A DNA stretch of 64,000 nt from Tenrec ecaudatus (taxonomy: Eukaryota; Chordata; Mammalia; Afrosoricida; Tenrecidae). Where the stretch lies: the NCBI RefSeq assembly GCF_050624435.1, contig NC_134536.1:130974758-131038757 (forward strand). Reading direction: 5' to 3'. A model generated the notes under the pieces. That model saw only the letters and a program-made list of their open reading frames with translations. It was not told the DNA's origin and did not search any database. Positions 11,446 to 22,199 of this stretch are shown here, one piece after another (position 1 is the stretch's first letter; every line of letters starts with the position of its first letter). Both the position numbers and the translations under genes were made by a program.

Positions 11446-11972
11446 TTGAGGGAAAAACAGATGGAATCAACAGCAGTGAGTTCGCAATTTTCCTGTAATG
11501 TTCTCAAAACCTTTTCCTTGGAAGACTCCTTGATGGACCTGTGTCCTTTGAGCAATTCTATTAAAATGACCCCTTTGGAGCTCCTCAAAAGAGTCACTAT
11601 CCCCTTCTGCGCTGACCCCTCTGCCTTAAATTGAGCAGCAGATCCCCTGGGAGCCACGATTTTGATTAGACCTTTTTTTTTTTTTTTCCTGAAGGCAGCT
11701 TAAAGCAACGAAGACACGTGCATCACCAAGAGAAGGTGTCTGCAGCCATGCACTGCCACAGAGCCGCCTTTAAACAGGCGTTGTTTGGGAAGAAGCTTGT
11801 GCATGCGTGAGCTGGGACCCCAGTGGCAGTCCCTTTGGGCTGAGCCTTGGAAGTCCAACCTCTTGGGAGCACTCCTGAGTTCAAAGGATCCTCCTCAAGA
11901 ACATGGAAACCCTGACCTACACTCTGCAGGAGCACTCACAGACACAGGTCCAAGCTCTCCTGGTGCCTTGCG
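11446..11972. other. single-copy sequence
   Basis: Includes a T13-like run at about 11674. No gene recognised. Confidence 0.45.
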
Positions 11973-12172
11973 GAGAGACAGGGTGGGACCCAGGGAAAGA
12001 GTCTGGGAGAGACAGATGGGGCCCAGGGAAGGAGTCTGGGAGAGACAGGTGGGGCCCAGGGAAGGAGTCTGGAAGAGACAGGTGCGATCCAGGGAAGGGG
12101 TCTGAGAGAGACATGGTGGGATCCAGGGAAGGAGTCTGGGAGAGACAGGTGGGACCCAGGGAAGGAGTCTGG
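11973..12172 (+). repeat. 33-bp minisatellite, six units
   Basis: Six imperfect copies of a 33-base GC-rich, purine-biased unit beginning 'gagagacaggtggg' and ending 'ggaaggagtctgg'. Because 33 is a multiple of 3, several frames stay open on both strands, giving 11-residue protein repeats that are composition artefacts. Confidence 0.92.
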
Positions 12173-13092
12173 CGATGCCATCCCCGCCACATCTCTTGTG
12201 CTCCCTGCAAAGCAAACGTCCGATGTTAGTTTCACGTTTCTCCCTTTTCCCATAAAGGCAAAAAATGCTCTTTGGATTTCTTTCGGTTAATGAAAACAGC
12301 TACTGGGGTGGGTAGGGTAAAAGCCAGGCAGTGGAAAGCGACCTTTTGAAAAACGAGGGTTCCCTGCGCAGGATTCTGCACATGGCTCATCACAACCTGT
12401 GTCCCCCACCGAGAGGGATGCTGCCTGCTGGCTCTTTGACCGCCTCAGCCAACAGCACCAGTTCGAGGGTCACCCGGTCCTCGCACCTCTTCCAGCAGCT
12501 CAGAGGGCAGCCAAATGGACCGGTTTGGTGGCGATGCAGTTCACAGCCGGACCGGTTCTGGAACAAGCAGCCATGGTGTTCAGATGTGCTAAGGGGTGGG
12601 GGGACGCCATCATGCTGGCTCCAGTGCTAGATTCTGAAAGGGAGACAAAAGGGAGTCTCCTGCAGTCCCTGCTTTAGTGAGCTTTGATTCTGTTGCCGGG
12701 GACGAGGCGGCCTGGGATGACTGTAACTGCAGACCAGCAGAGGACCAGGTGAGAAGGTCACAGCCCGTGGGGTTGAAGGAAGGCAGAAGGCCGGTCCAGC
12801 TGGGAGAGAAGCATTCAGCGGATCAGTGAGGTCGGGGTGTATCAGACAGTCCGAGAGAAGGAGGGGAGTTCCCCAGGAGGAGAGTGGGGTGGGAGGCTCC
12901 ATCCCAGGCCCAGCCAAGGACACGGGCGGAGATGGTGGTGGTGGTTTTTAGTGGCTCGCAACTCAGTCCCAGCTCTGGTGACGCAGCTACAACACCATTA
13001 GACGGTTGTGATCTGTGGAGGGGTTTCACTGGCTCATTTTTGTGTGTGTTTTGTGTTTGGGTTGTTGTTGTCTAGTCTGTCTTAGTCTAGAG
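12173..13092. other. single-copy sequence
   Basis: No repeat recognised. Plus-strand frames at 12331-12677 overlap one another and show no known domain. Confidence 0.45.
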
Positions 13093-13292
13093 CAGTGGTT
13101 CTCAACCTTCCTAATGCCGTGACCCTTTCATACAGTTCCTCGTGTGGTGGTGACCCCCCTCCCCAATCATAAAATTATTTTCGTTGCTCCTTCATCACTG
13201 TCATTTTGCTACTTTTATGAATCAGGCGACCCCTGTGAAAGGGTCGTTTGACCCCCCCAAAGGGGTCGTGACCCACAGGTCGAGAACCACTG
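13093..13292 (+). mobile_element. SPIN non-autonomous hAT transposon, copy 1
   Basis: A 200-bp internally deleted hAT element. The left end reads CAGTGGTTCTCAACCTTCC and the right end CGAGAACCACTG, forming the terminal inverted repeats. Subterminal words 'catacagttcctcgtg' and 'aaaattattttcgttgctcc' match the SPIN family as remembered. Eight-base flanks gTCTAGAg (13085-13092) and cTCTAGAt (13293-13300) match at 6 of 8 positions, the expected hAT target duplication. It carries no transposase and depended on an autonomous SPIN. SPIN is known for repeated horizontal transfer among tetrapods, including tenrecs. Confidence 0.88.
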
Positions 13293-13515
13293 CTCTAGAT
13301 GTTCAGCACCATCTCCACATGAAAGCATCCCCTGGCACACGGGCGGTAGCTGAGCATGAGGTGTGTGGGCTGGGAATTGAACCCGTGTCTCCTGCATACC
13401 TCTTGAACACAGGTATGAAGGGCAAAAGCATGCCACGAGGTGGAGAAGATCACACAGCCCAGAAGACACGCGCAGTGTGTAGACTGTGGAGAGGTAGATG
13501 GAGGTGAGTACACCA

Positions 13516-13708
13516 ACATCAACTTCACACCCGTTGAGTCGATGCTGACTCACAGTGAGCCTGGAGGACAGGGTAGAACTGCCCCTCTGAGCTTCCGAGA
13601 TGGTAACTCATTATAGGAGTTGAGGGCCTCATCTTACTCTCAAGGTGGTTTCAAACTGTTGACCTTGTCGATCCCAGCTCAATGCATAACCCCTGTGTAC
13701 CAGAGGTG
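13516..13708 (-). mobile_element. AfroSINE, antisense
   Basis: Tail 'cgttgagtcgatgctgactc' at left, 'gacagggtagaactgcccct' in the body, degraded head at right ('cataacccctgtgtaccag'). Confidence 0.88.
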
Positions 13709-14384
13709 AATAGAGAGAAGTAAATTGGAAGGAGCTGGTGTGGGGCTTTGATTCCAGGGTGATGTGGTAGGTGATTAGAACACAATAGGCAGTCACTTGT
13801 CTGGAGGCTCCTGTGGGCCCGTGCAAGCCCAGGGTGCTTGCTGGTGGTGTGGGAGCAAGGTGGATTCAGGCTGACCTAGAGGATGGACAGCCAAGGACAC
13901 ATGGGACCAGAGGAGAATCAGACTGAGGCTCCCACTGAAGCATTAATTCAAAGCGTTGCAGCGATTTCAATGTGCAGCCAGGGTTAAAGATGCTGGCCTA
14001 AACGAAATGGATGGCTCCTCTGTGGCAGACACACTGCTGCCTGGTACCTAAATCATGTCGGGGCCTCTGAACAAGGAACAATGCGTGAAGAGCTTTGGGC
14101 AGCCAGCCAATCGTGGTTGCCACAGGTAACCCACTGAGGAGCTTGGGCAATACTGGGTAAGCCGGCATTGGAGAGCGAGAGCGACTGGGAATGAATGAGG
14201 AGCCAGCCAGGGCCTCTGAAGACAAAGCAAAGCTCTTTGGGTGTGGCAAGATGCCACGAGCGAGAAAGAGGCTGAGGGTGACTCAGAGGGGTTCCAGGGT
14301 TCTAGGGAGCCATGAGGAGAATGAGGAAAACCTGGAGGACGAGGCCCTGAGGGAATGCAATGGCTCTGATTAGGAACCCAGGAG
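13709..14384. other. single-copy sequence
   Basis: Nothing recognised. The long minus frame 14048-14635 runs through a SINE and is rejected. Confidence 0.45.
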
Positions 14385-14572
14385 AGGTTGAGGATCAAGT
14401 TGCTAAGTGAAAGGTCAGCAGTTTGAACCCACCAGCAGCTCCAAAGACTAAAGCGGAGGCCTGGCTGCTCCTGTACAGATCGACAGCACCGGGAGCCCAG
14501 AGAGGCAGTTCTACTTTGTGCTATAGGGTTGCTAGAAATCAGCTCAGTGCAACAGCAGTGGATGAGTGGGTT
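14385..14572 (+). mobile_element. AfroSINE, sense, 5'-damaged
   Basis: B-box region 'gtcagcagtttgaacccacc' and body 'ggcagttctactttgtgcta' then 'gggttgctagaaatcagc'. The first ~30 bases of the head are not recognisable. Confidence 0.8.
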
Positions 14573-14969
14573 TTCTATGGGACCTAGTTGGAAGATTTGG
14601 TTGTCAGTTGAATGTGACCGAGGATGGAGACACAAAATTAAGGGGTGATGACTGAAGGTGGTCAGAATTCAAACAGCTGCCTCCCCCTGGGGTACCTTAC
14701 CACCAGGTACCTTACTCCAAAGTTCTACCCGCAGTTATTACAACCTTAGGTATTTCAGGTGACCCTTGCCTGGTCTCCCTGCCTCCAGCCTCACTCACGT
14801 CCAATACTCTGGTTTTGATGGGGCTTCACAGTGATCTTCCTAAGACAGGGCTGTATGTGCTTGACTCCACTTCCGACAGCCCTTGCAAAAGTTCCCAGCA
14901 CTATGATGAGTCTGTGGGCCATAGCCAAGCAGCTCAATCACTGACTGAGTGTTTAACAAATACGAGACC
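14573..14969. other. single-copy sequence
   Basis: No feature recognised. Confidence 0.45.
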
Positions 14970-15130
14970 CCGGCCCCTGGTGGCACAGTGGTTAAGCACT
15001 CGACTGCTCACTGAAAGGTTGATGGCTTGAACCCATTCGCCAGTGGAAAGAGGCCTAGTGATAAGCATCCACAAGGACTTGTAGGCAGTTCCTACAACTT
15101 GGAAACCCTGTGGTCAGTTCCACTACAACC
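14970..15130 (+). mobile_element. AfroSINE, sense, 3'-truncated
   Basis: Head 'cccctggtggcacagtggtt' with A box intact, 'aagcactcgactgctcac', B-box region 'gatggcttgaacccattc'. The body differs in the 'aagaggcctagtgataagc' segment, suggesting another subfamily. A short CCAAYCCA array lies at 15150-15180. Confidence 0.82.
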
Positions 15131-15983
15131 ACATGTTCAGGCCACTCCACCAACCCACCAATCCACCAACCCACCAATGCTTTTCTGACTTCACTGCCCT
15201 GGGACTCTAACGTGATTGCAATGTGCTGCCAGGGTGGAGACTTCGGAAGCACAGGATGAAATCCAAGTTCCTGTGCCCAATGCGCAGGTCTTTCCCTGAA
15301 CAGCAACCCACCCCCTACTCACCAGGAGCCCCTCCCTCCCCCTCCTCCCACGTCCTTTATACCAAGCTACCTGTCGGGTCTAGAACCTATCACCAGCTCC
15401 ATGCTCTTGTGGCTTGATACCTGCTGCTTCCTCTTGGATAGCTTGTTGGTCTGCTTCTTGGTCGCATGGACGACGTTATCTAAGGCTAGCCTAGCTCAAG
15501 TGTCACCAATACTTTGGTCTATGTGGCTTCTGTGACTAATAGGGAGATGACTACATTCTCATAGTACCCTAACCTTGTACTTTCCCTCCCTTCAAGCCCC
15601 CACCTCTCTAGTGGCCGTTGGAGCTCCCTAAGTTGGCAGCCTAGTTTATCCATGGTCTTAGATGCACAGAGCTGCCCTGACGGGGAGTCATAAATTGGGT
15701 GCCTTGTAAGAACGTATACTTCGTGTCTCACAGTTATAGCAGCTAGGGGTCTAAAGGTAGGACGTCAGTAGGTCCCTTTGGCATTTGGAATTCCTTATCT
15801 TGGCTTGCTCGGTAGCTAAATTGTTGTCATATGGCTGTTTACTCACTGCCTGTCTGTCTGTATCTGTTCTCTTCTTTTCTAACTGTTGTCATGCGCCATC
15901 AAGTTGATTCAGCCCTGCAGCACGGACTCTCCGCCCCTAGGCTTGCACTGCACCAAAGAAACAGCACATGAGCCACACATGTG
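15131..15983. other. single-copy sequence
   Basis: A short SINE-tail-like word ('gccatcaagttgattcagcc') occurs near 15893. Otherwise unassigned. Confidence 0.4.
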
Positions 15984-16090
15984 AGTGGCATCTCATTGAG
16001 TTGATTTGAACCCATAGCAATCCTATAGGACCAGGGCAGGACTGCCCCTGTGGGTTTCTGAGAGGAACTCATTATGGGGGTAGAAAGCCT
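15984..16090 (-). mobile_element. AfroSINE, antisense, tail half
   Basis: 'cattgagttgatttgaaccc' and 'ggactgcccctgtgggtttc' are the antisense tail and body. The head half is missing before the LTR at 16120. Confidence 0.8.
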
Positions 16091-16119
16091 CTTCTTTCTC
16101 TCATGAGAGACATGGGTAA

Positions 16120-16600
16120 TGTGTTAGTCTGGGGAGACTAGAGAAACAAATCTAGGGAGATGCTCATATGTATATAAGAAAGAGCTGTATATACAAGAGA
16201 AATTATATATTGAGAAAACATCCCACCCAGTCCAGATCAAGTCCATAAGTCTGATATCCCATATGTCTATACTAGTCCATAAATTCCTCTTTAGGCTCAT
16301 GCAGCCATGTGGTGGAATCAAATGCAGGAAGATCACATGCCAGTGGGTAGAAAGTCTTGTGGATCCAGTGGTGGTGGAAGCATCTCAGCACTAGCATGGG
16401 TCTCCACGTGGCTCCTCCAGCTCCAGAGTTCTGGCTGTATCAGCTCAGCTCCATCTGGATTGCCAACAGGAATGCCTCCCAAAGAGTGAGCTATTTATCT
16501 CAGTTTGTGCCTCCTAAATGAGGTCATCCAGCTGTGACCTGATTGACAGGCTAGACTCCACTCCTTTGCAAGTTGACACCAGATGATGTAACCTACCACA
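16120..16600 (-). mobile_element. solo LTR, MaLR family, copy 4
   Basis: Starts TGTGTTAGTCTGGGGAGACT, ends ACCTACCACA, 481 bp. Flanks GGTAA (16115-16119) and GATAA (16601-16605) match at 4 of 5 bases. Contains 'gacctgattgacaggctaga', characteristic of the family. Confidence 0.85.
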
Positions 16601-16629
16601 GATAATTAAAATTTTCTAGTAGCTACATT

Positions 16630-16838
16630 TAGAAGCCCTGGTGGCCCTGTAAGGAGCCTCCGTGGTCCTGTAGCTGGTGGTTGATCCCCACTAGCAGCTC
16701 CTCAGGAGAAAGGTGAGGCTATCTGCTTCTGAAAAGATGCCTCGTCTCAGAAACTGTAAGGAGCAGTCTTCTCTGCCCAATAGGGTCTTCGCTCTGAATC
16801 AGCATCAACTTGGTGACAGTGGGGTTAGCTTGTTTGTA
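16630..16838 (+). mobile_element. AfroSINE, sense
   Basis: Head 'agccctggtggccctgtaag' partly duplicated ('cctccgtggtcctgtagc'), body 'caggagaaaggtgaggctat', tail 'gaatcagcatcaacttggtg', then a T-rich end. Confidence 0.85.
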
Positions 16839-17134
16839 TTTTTTTTGGATAGTAGCTCCATTAAAAAAGTAAACAGAGCATGAACCCCTAAAATGATTAA
16901 TAAAAATAAAGTAAAAGCAAAATTAATTTCAAGAATACATTTTATTTAAGGAGTTATGTCCTGGATATTGTGATTTGAACATGCAATCAATATAAACATA
17001 ATTGATGGTGTATTTTGTTTTCTTTTCTCCATGTATTTCCAGACTAGCCACACTCCAGGAGCTCGGTGACCATTGGTAGCCAAGAGTTACAGTGCAGCTC
17101 CAGGTTCAGGAAGGAAACCCACCCCTGGCCAGTT

Positions 17135-17318
17135 GGTTGCCCCTCTTAGCTGCCGTTTAGGGCCACATAGAACTGGCCCCAGGGTTTCCAGGACTGCGCT
17201 CCTTATGGACGCAGACTGCCGTTCTATCCCACCCTGGGGCGGCTGGTGGGCGTAAGCTGCGGGCATTTTGGTTAGCAGCAGCCAAGGGTTTTAACCACGG
17301 CACCACCAGCGATCCTTG
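17135..17318 (-). mobile_element. AfroSINE, antisense, older subtype
   Basis: 'tagctgccgtttagggccac' (tail), 'gaactggccccagggtttcc' (body), 'ttaaccacggcaccaccagc' (head). No long 'agaaagatgaggc' insert. Confidence 0.72.
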
Positions 17319-17654
17319 TAGATCCGGGAAGCTGTGAATTTTGGGAGGACAGGCTCAGTATCTGACATTTCTCCGAATCCTTCCATGCTTGGCACGTAGT
17401 TGTGATGAATACATGTTTACTTGCTATTATTGAACCAGGTCAGATAGTCACGGGGGCATATCATTGAGATCTTTACCAAAGGGGGATCATTTATATGCAA
17501 TCACCTGCAATGACAGGCGAGGGAAACGAAGCCATGCCTGAAGGTGAGGCCCTGCCATATGCCAACAGAGCCAGGAGGGAGGAGGAGCAAGGGCCCTCTC
17601 TGCAGTAAGTCTTAGAAAGGCATTCCTTAATACACACACACACACACACATCCT
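17319..17654. repeat. unassigned sequence ending in a (CA)n
   Basis: A (CA)11-like run spans 17630-17651. The remaining 300 bases are not assigned. Confidence 0.7.
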
Positions 17655-18250
17655 TCCTTAATATATGCACTTTATTTATTTAGGTTTTTAAAGAAAATAA
17701 TATTTTGTGTAGTGACACAACCCATCCCATCAAATGAAACCAATAACAGCATCCTGTTAACCCCCCATAAATGAGATTCTCTCTCTTTTTCTCTTCCCAT
17801 CCTATCTCCATGCATAATTTCCTGTCCTTCCCAACCCTCCCCTACCCCCATTCCCTGCCTCCTCAGTCTCCCCAGTCTTATCTTTTGGTGTGAAACCACT
17901 TGTCCTTGTTTTTCCTTATTAGAATGGTGTCCTTAAGTATTCATCTTTATAAGACTGACTCACACTGCTAAGCATACCACTCTCTAGTTCTGCCTGTGTC
18001 CTGCTGTGCTTAAGAGAGCCGGGTCATTGTTTTTTTGTTGATGCATAATAGTCCATTGTCTGAACAGTCCAGAGCTTGTGTATTCATTCCTCTACCTGTA
18101 GAGTAAAGCCTGGATGGATCTTGACCTTGATGCTCATGGTTCCTGGGGTGTGGCTTCCTTTCAAGTCATTTCATTCTAGATCGGAGCCAATCCACCTCAC
18201 CCAGCAGCAGAAGTGGTAGGATTTTTTTTTTTGGTGGCATCGTGAAAGCA
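17655..18250 (-). mobile_element. probable L1 3' UTR, antisense
   Basis: A/T-rich start (poly(A) equivalent) with 'gtgtagtgacacaaccc', then 'gcataatagtccattgtctg' resembling the L1 3' UTR word 'tattccattgtatg' found at 30196. A (CA)n lies just outside. Divergent. Confidence 0.5.
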
Positions 18251-18317
18251 CTATGGGAAAATTGCATGATCTCAGATTCTTCCTTGACTGGGCTGACCTC
18301 CAGTGGATAGTTTCAAA

Positions 18318-18485
18318 AATAGATATGCGTTTCAATTCTGCTTCACCACCTGCTGACTGTGTGTGATCATGGACATCTTACTTAACCTGTGAATCTCACC
18401 TTAGTTCCTCACCAGTGAGATGCAGAGAACATCGATAACAGCATCCTTGTAGGATTATCTTGAAGCGATCATGTGATTCTGATGA
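18318..18485 (+). mobile_element. MIR fragment
   Basis: 'caccacctgctgactgtgtg', 'gacatcttacttaacctgtg' and 'gcatccttgtaggattatct' follow the MIR order. Confidence 0.75.
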
Positions 18486-18731
18486 CTTCTGATAGTCCCT
18501 GCTTCCTGGCCCTCACGTCCTCTGCATCCCTCCCTTTGAGTGCAGATCAAGTGGAATGTGCTGAATGAATCCTAAAAAATTGGCTCAGGTAAAGGTGTTG
18601 CGACGTCGCTTCCATGGTTTGGATAGCAAAGGAGTGGTTTGTATCCTCCTAGCTCTCGCTGGCTCTCTTACTTTCTCTGCCATTTGAACACAAGCTGCCA
18701 TGGGGTGAGATGCTCTATGGAGAGGTCCACA

Positions 18732-19765
18732 TGTGTTAGGCAGGGTTCTCAAGAGAAACAAAACCAGGACATGTCTGATGATATACACAGCGAGAAGGAA
18801 TGCAGCAGCTAATGAGTCCACACAGCAGTGCAGAGAGCTGAGTCTAGCTCACTCTCTTGGGACAGTCAGTATGCTGGAGGTCAAGGAAGCAGACAGTGAG
18901 AAGCTGAAGCGGTGAGGGGCGACAGAGGTCAGTAGCACAGCATGGTGAAGAGGTCTCTGCAGAGCCTCACAATGTAGCCATGCCAAATGGCAGGCTGAAA
19001 TCGCTACTCCCATTCCTGTTCCTGGATTCCATGTGTCATGAGCTCCTATCTCTTATCTGTACCTGTGCACATGTTCCGGTCTAGCCCACAGTGAAAAGCA
19101 GGACTGGGGTCATGATAGTGGAGGAGGGGAAGTAGGGAGAGGAGGGAAGGAAGGGGGAACCTATTGTAATCCACACATAGCCACATCCCACCACCCCTCC
19201 CCCTCTGCCCCACAGGGATAAACAACAGAAACCGTGATGGAAGGGAGACAGAGGTCGGTGTAAAATATGAAAATAATAATAATTTATAATTTATCAAGGG
19301 GTCAACAGGGTGGGGGAGGGGATGGAGGGACAAAAGAGGAGCCGATACCAAGGGCTCAATAGAAAGTAAATGTTTAGAAAATAATGATGGCAAAATATGT
19401 ACAAATGTGCTTGATCCAATTGCTGTATGGATTGTTATAAGAGGCCCCAATAAAATGATATTTTAATAAAAAAACAATATGGCGGGTGGGGCGGTGTCTC
19501 CATGGAGCAACGGTCCAGTGCAGGTCATGGGTTGCCTTGGCCAGGTGGCACGGAGCGCTACCTGGCCCACAGGTAACACAGCACAAGGTGGAGACAGAGT
19601 ACCTAACTCAGGCAGTATGCTGGTCCAGATTACCAGGGGAGAGAGAACAAGGCCGGCCACAGAGAGCCATTGATCTCCACTGCCCTCTGATCAAGCTGTG
19701 ATCTGATTGACAGGCCAAGTTCCGCCCACATGTAGCTATGTGGCAGCCATTTGACACCCCCCACA
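18732..19765 (-). mobile_element. MaLR-type LTR, copy 5, split by an L1
   Basis: Left part 18732-19059 starts TGTGTTAGGCAGGGTTCTCA. Right part 19479-19765 contains 'tgtgatctgattgacaggcc' and ends near 'cccccaca'. A sense L1 3' end is inserted between. The body differs from the other copies, so this is a separate subfamily. No clear target duplication is seen at its outer ends. Confidence 0.65.
19060..19478 (+). mobile_element. L1 3' end, sense, 5'-truncated
   Basis: Shares with 51755-52021 and (reversed) 32294-32669 the ordered words 'aaaataataataatttataa', 'gccgataccaagggctca', 'acaaatgtgcttgatccaat' and 'aataaaatgatattttaat' before a short poly(A). It lies within LTR copy 5. Confidence 0.85.
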
Positions 19766-19879
19766 AACCTAAGGATCACATCACCTGACAACAGAGAGTG
19801 GAGCTTCCAGCCAAAAGCTCGTGAGAGCTCCGAGAGGAACTGAAGCCTCAACTCATCTCAACTCAACAGCTTGTGATGA

Positions 19880-19955
19880 ATCTTCATCTGTGTGTGCATG
19901 TGTATGTATGTGTGTGAGGGAGGGAGGGAGGGAGGGAGAGAGAGAGTGAGAATTG
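19880..19955 (+). repeat. (TG)n followed by (GGGA)n
   Basis: A TG/ATGT-rich run passes into five to six GGGA units and then GA units. Confidence 0.9.
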
Positions 19956-20710
19956 GGTGGTTTACAGAGCACATCTGCTTTCCCTTTAACCACACATGCA
20001 GTTTGCTTCCTATCATTGATGCAATCCCTACGATGGAACATTGCTTCTCCTCCATCCCACATTTTCTCTGTGTCTCCCATTTCCGTTCTTCCGTCTTTCT
20101 TAGCCCTTCGGAACTTTGTCTTTGGGCAAATGCTGTCCTTGTCTGTCTCACATGCTGCTAAGGAGTTTGAACCCCCTCATGGTATTGCTCCCCTTGTAGC
20201 TCTTTCTATTTTTATCTGAAAAGTGACTCAGGAGGCGAGTTCTTTTCCAGACCTGAAGGTTGACTAAGGGCCATAGTCTCAGGAATTCCACCAGTTTCTA
20301 GCCAATCGATAAACCTGATCTTTTCTGTTTTTAAGATTTTGAGCTTTGGTCTGCCTTTCTCTCCCACTCTGTCCAGGTCCTTCCGAAGTGATCCCTTTCA
20401 GCGCTGTTGGCAGTGGTAGCTGGGCACCACCTAGTTCTTCTGGTTTCAGGGTCACAGACGCTGATGTGCGTGTGATCCTTTAGTCCTTTGAACGGATTGT
20501 TTCCATGTATCTTTGATTTTATTCACTCGTCTTTGCTCTGGAGGATGAGGAACCAATAGTTGTCCCTTAGATGGCTCCCCATGAGCTAGGAAGGCCCCAG
20601 TCCCCACTCACCAAAGTAAGATGGAGACCATTGTCGTTGTGAGCTTTGTTGTGCCAATTGACCTCAGGGTCCCCTAAGGTGACAGTCTTGATCCCCAGGC
20701 CAGCCCCTCA
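19956..20710 (-). mobile_element. L1 3' region, antisense
   Basis: Ordered matches to antisense afrotherian L1 as remembered: 'tctcacatgctgctaaggag', 'ggaggcgagttcttttccag', 'gggcaccacctagttcttct', 'tttagtcctttgaacggatt' and 'ttgtgccaattgacctcagg'. No coding capacity. The 'cacctagttcttct' block recurs at 29550. Confidence 0.8.
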
Positions 20711-21021
20711 TTCCCTCAAGGGTCTCAGTTATGTCTAAGAAGATTTCATAACTTCTCCTCCATAGGTGCCCTGACCTTCCTGGACACAGTCGCAGTAAAG
20801 ATAACCACACAAGCACAAATGCCCTGGAACACCTACCCCAGGAACAGCTGTCTCTTTAACACCATCACATGAGTGCCCTTGGAAGTGTAGCTCCCAGCTG
20901 AGTCCTGAGGTGAGGTTGTGTCCTTGTGAGAGGTGTAGGCCCACAGACGTGTGTGCTGTCTGAGATGCTACACTTTGGGCTAATGTGTGAGACATATGTA
21001 CATTTCATCTAGCCTTTGACA

Positions 21022-21215
21022 TATAGACTCTTGCTGTTAGGTGCTGTGGAGCTGAGTTCAACCCGTGGGAGCTCCGGAGGTGCCCGAGTAGAACTGCTGC
21101 TTGGTTTCTGAAATCTCATCGACTCCCAGGTATTTCCTCCTTGAACTTGTCGAGGGGTAAGACCTACCAGCTTTTCAGGTAGCACCTCAGTGCTGAAGCA
21201 TTGCACTGCCGGACT
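21022..21215 (-). mobile_element. AfroSINE, antisense, divergent
   Basis: Tail begins 'ttgctgttaggtgctgtgga' as in RTE/SINE 3' ends. 'cccgagtagaactgctgctt' is the body and 'caccagctttt'-like sequence replaces the usual head. Confidence 0.65.
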
Positions 21216-21355
21216 CCTGGAACCTGGACAATCCAGTCAGGCCAGAAAATGCTGCTGTTGGTCAGACGTTGTTGTCTCATGTCAGGGAAAACCTCTGAGC
21301 TAGGTAGCCGAGGAGCAACATGGATGAGCAGCAAGAATGAAGTCATAGGAGAGTC

Positions 21356-22190
21356 ATATATTTATATACACACACATACACACAATAGTACACACATGTA
21401 CTATAGTACAAAAACATATAGTGTAGTATGCACACACACACACTATAGTATATACATATAGTATATACACACATACATGTATACACACACTATAGTATAT
21501 GCACACACATGCACTATAGTACAAAACATGTACTATAGTATGCACACATATGCTATCACATAGAATATATACACATGCATGTATACACACATATCCTATA
21601 GCATATACATACACACATACTATAGTACACACATATTATAGTATACACATAGATGTGCTATGGTACACACAGATATCCTATAGTATATATACACACATAC
21701 ACTATAGTATATATACACACATAGCATATACATACACATATAATATACACACATATATGTGTATATATAGTATATGCACACCCATGTACTATAGTACACA
21801 CACATATCCTATAGTATATGCATACACATATACTATAGTATACACATATAGTATATACACACATATATGTGCTATAGTACACACATATGTGTATATATAC
21901 TATAGTCTATGCACACGCACTATAGTACACACATACTACCGTATACACACATATGACAGCATATACACATATACTATAGCACACACATGTTACAGTATAT
22001 GCACATATATGTACTATAGTGCACACATGTATGTATATACATACTACAGTACACGTGCACACATGTACTATAGAACACACATTATAGTATATACACATAT
22101 ATAGTATATGCACACATATATTATAGTATATACACACATAGATGTACTATAGTACACACAATTTATATATACACACACACACACCTATAT
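21356..22190. repeat. 0.83-kb alternating purine-pyrimidine tract
   Basis: Almost entirely TA, CA and TG steps, with the palindromic hexamer CTATAG about 20 times, spaced irregularly among 'gtatatacacacat' words. It gives tyrosine/isoleucine/histidine-rich false frames on both strands (up to 184 codons). Such tracts can adopt Z-DNA or cruciform structure. This one is a compound microsatellite. Confidence 0.93.
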
Positions 22191-22199
22191 GTTAATTAC

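Noticed and set aside
14048..14635. 195-codon minus-strand frame
   Set aside because: It passes through an antisense AfroSINE (14385-14572), and the rest shows no domain or conservation cue.
15145..15185. CRISPR-like spaced short repeat (CCACCAACCCACCAAT)
   Set aside because: It is a 40-base simple tandem repeat with no spacers, in vertebrate DNA.
16120..19765. A full provirus between the two same-strand LTRs at 16.1 and 18.7 kb
   Set aside because: The interval holds SINEs, an L1-like end and a MIR, no retroviral coding sequence, and the two LTRs belong to different subfamilies.
21550..22104. 184-codon plus-strand open frame, rich in Tyr/Ile/His/Thr
   Set aside because: It lies wholly in the CA/TA microsatellite. 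The opposite strand gives similar frames, and composition alone explains it.
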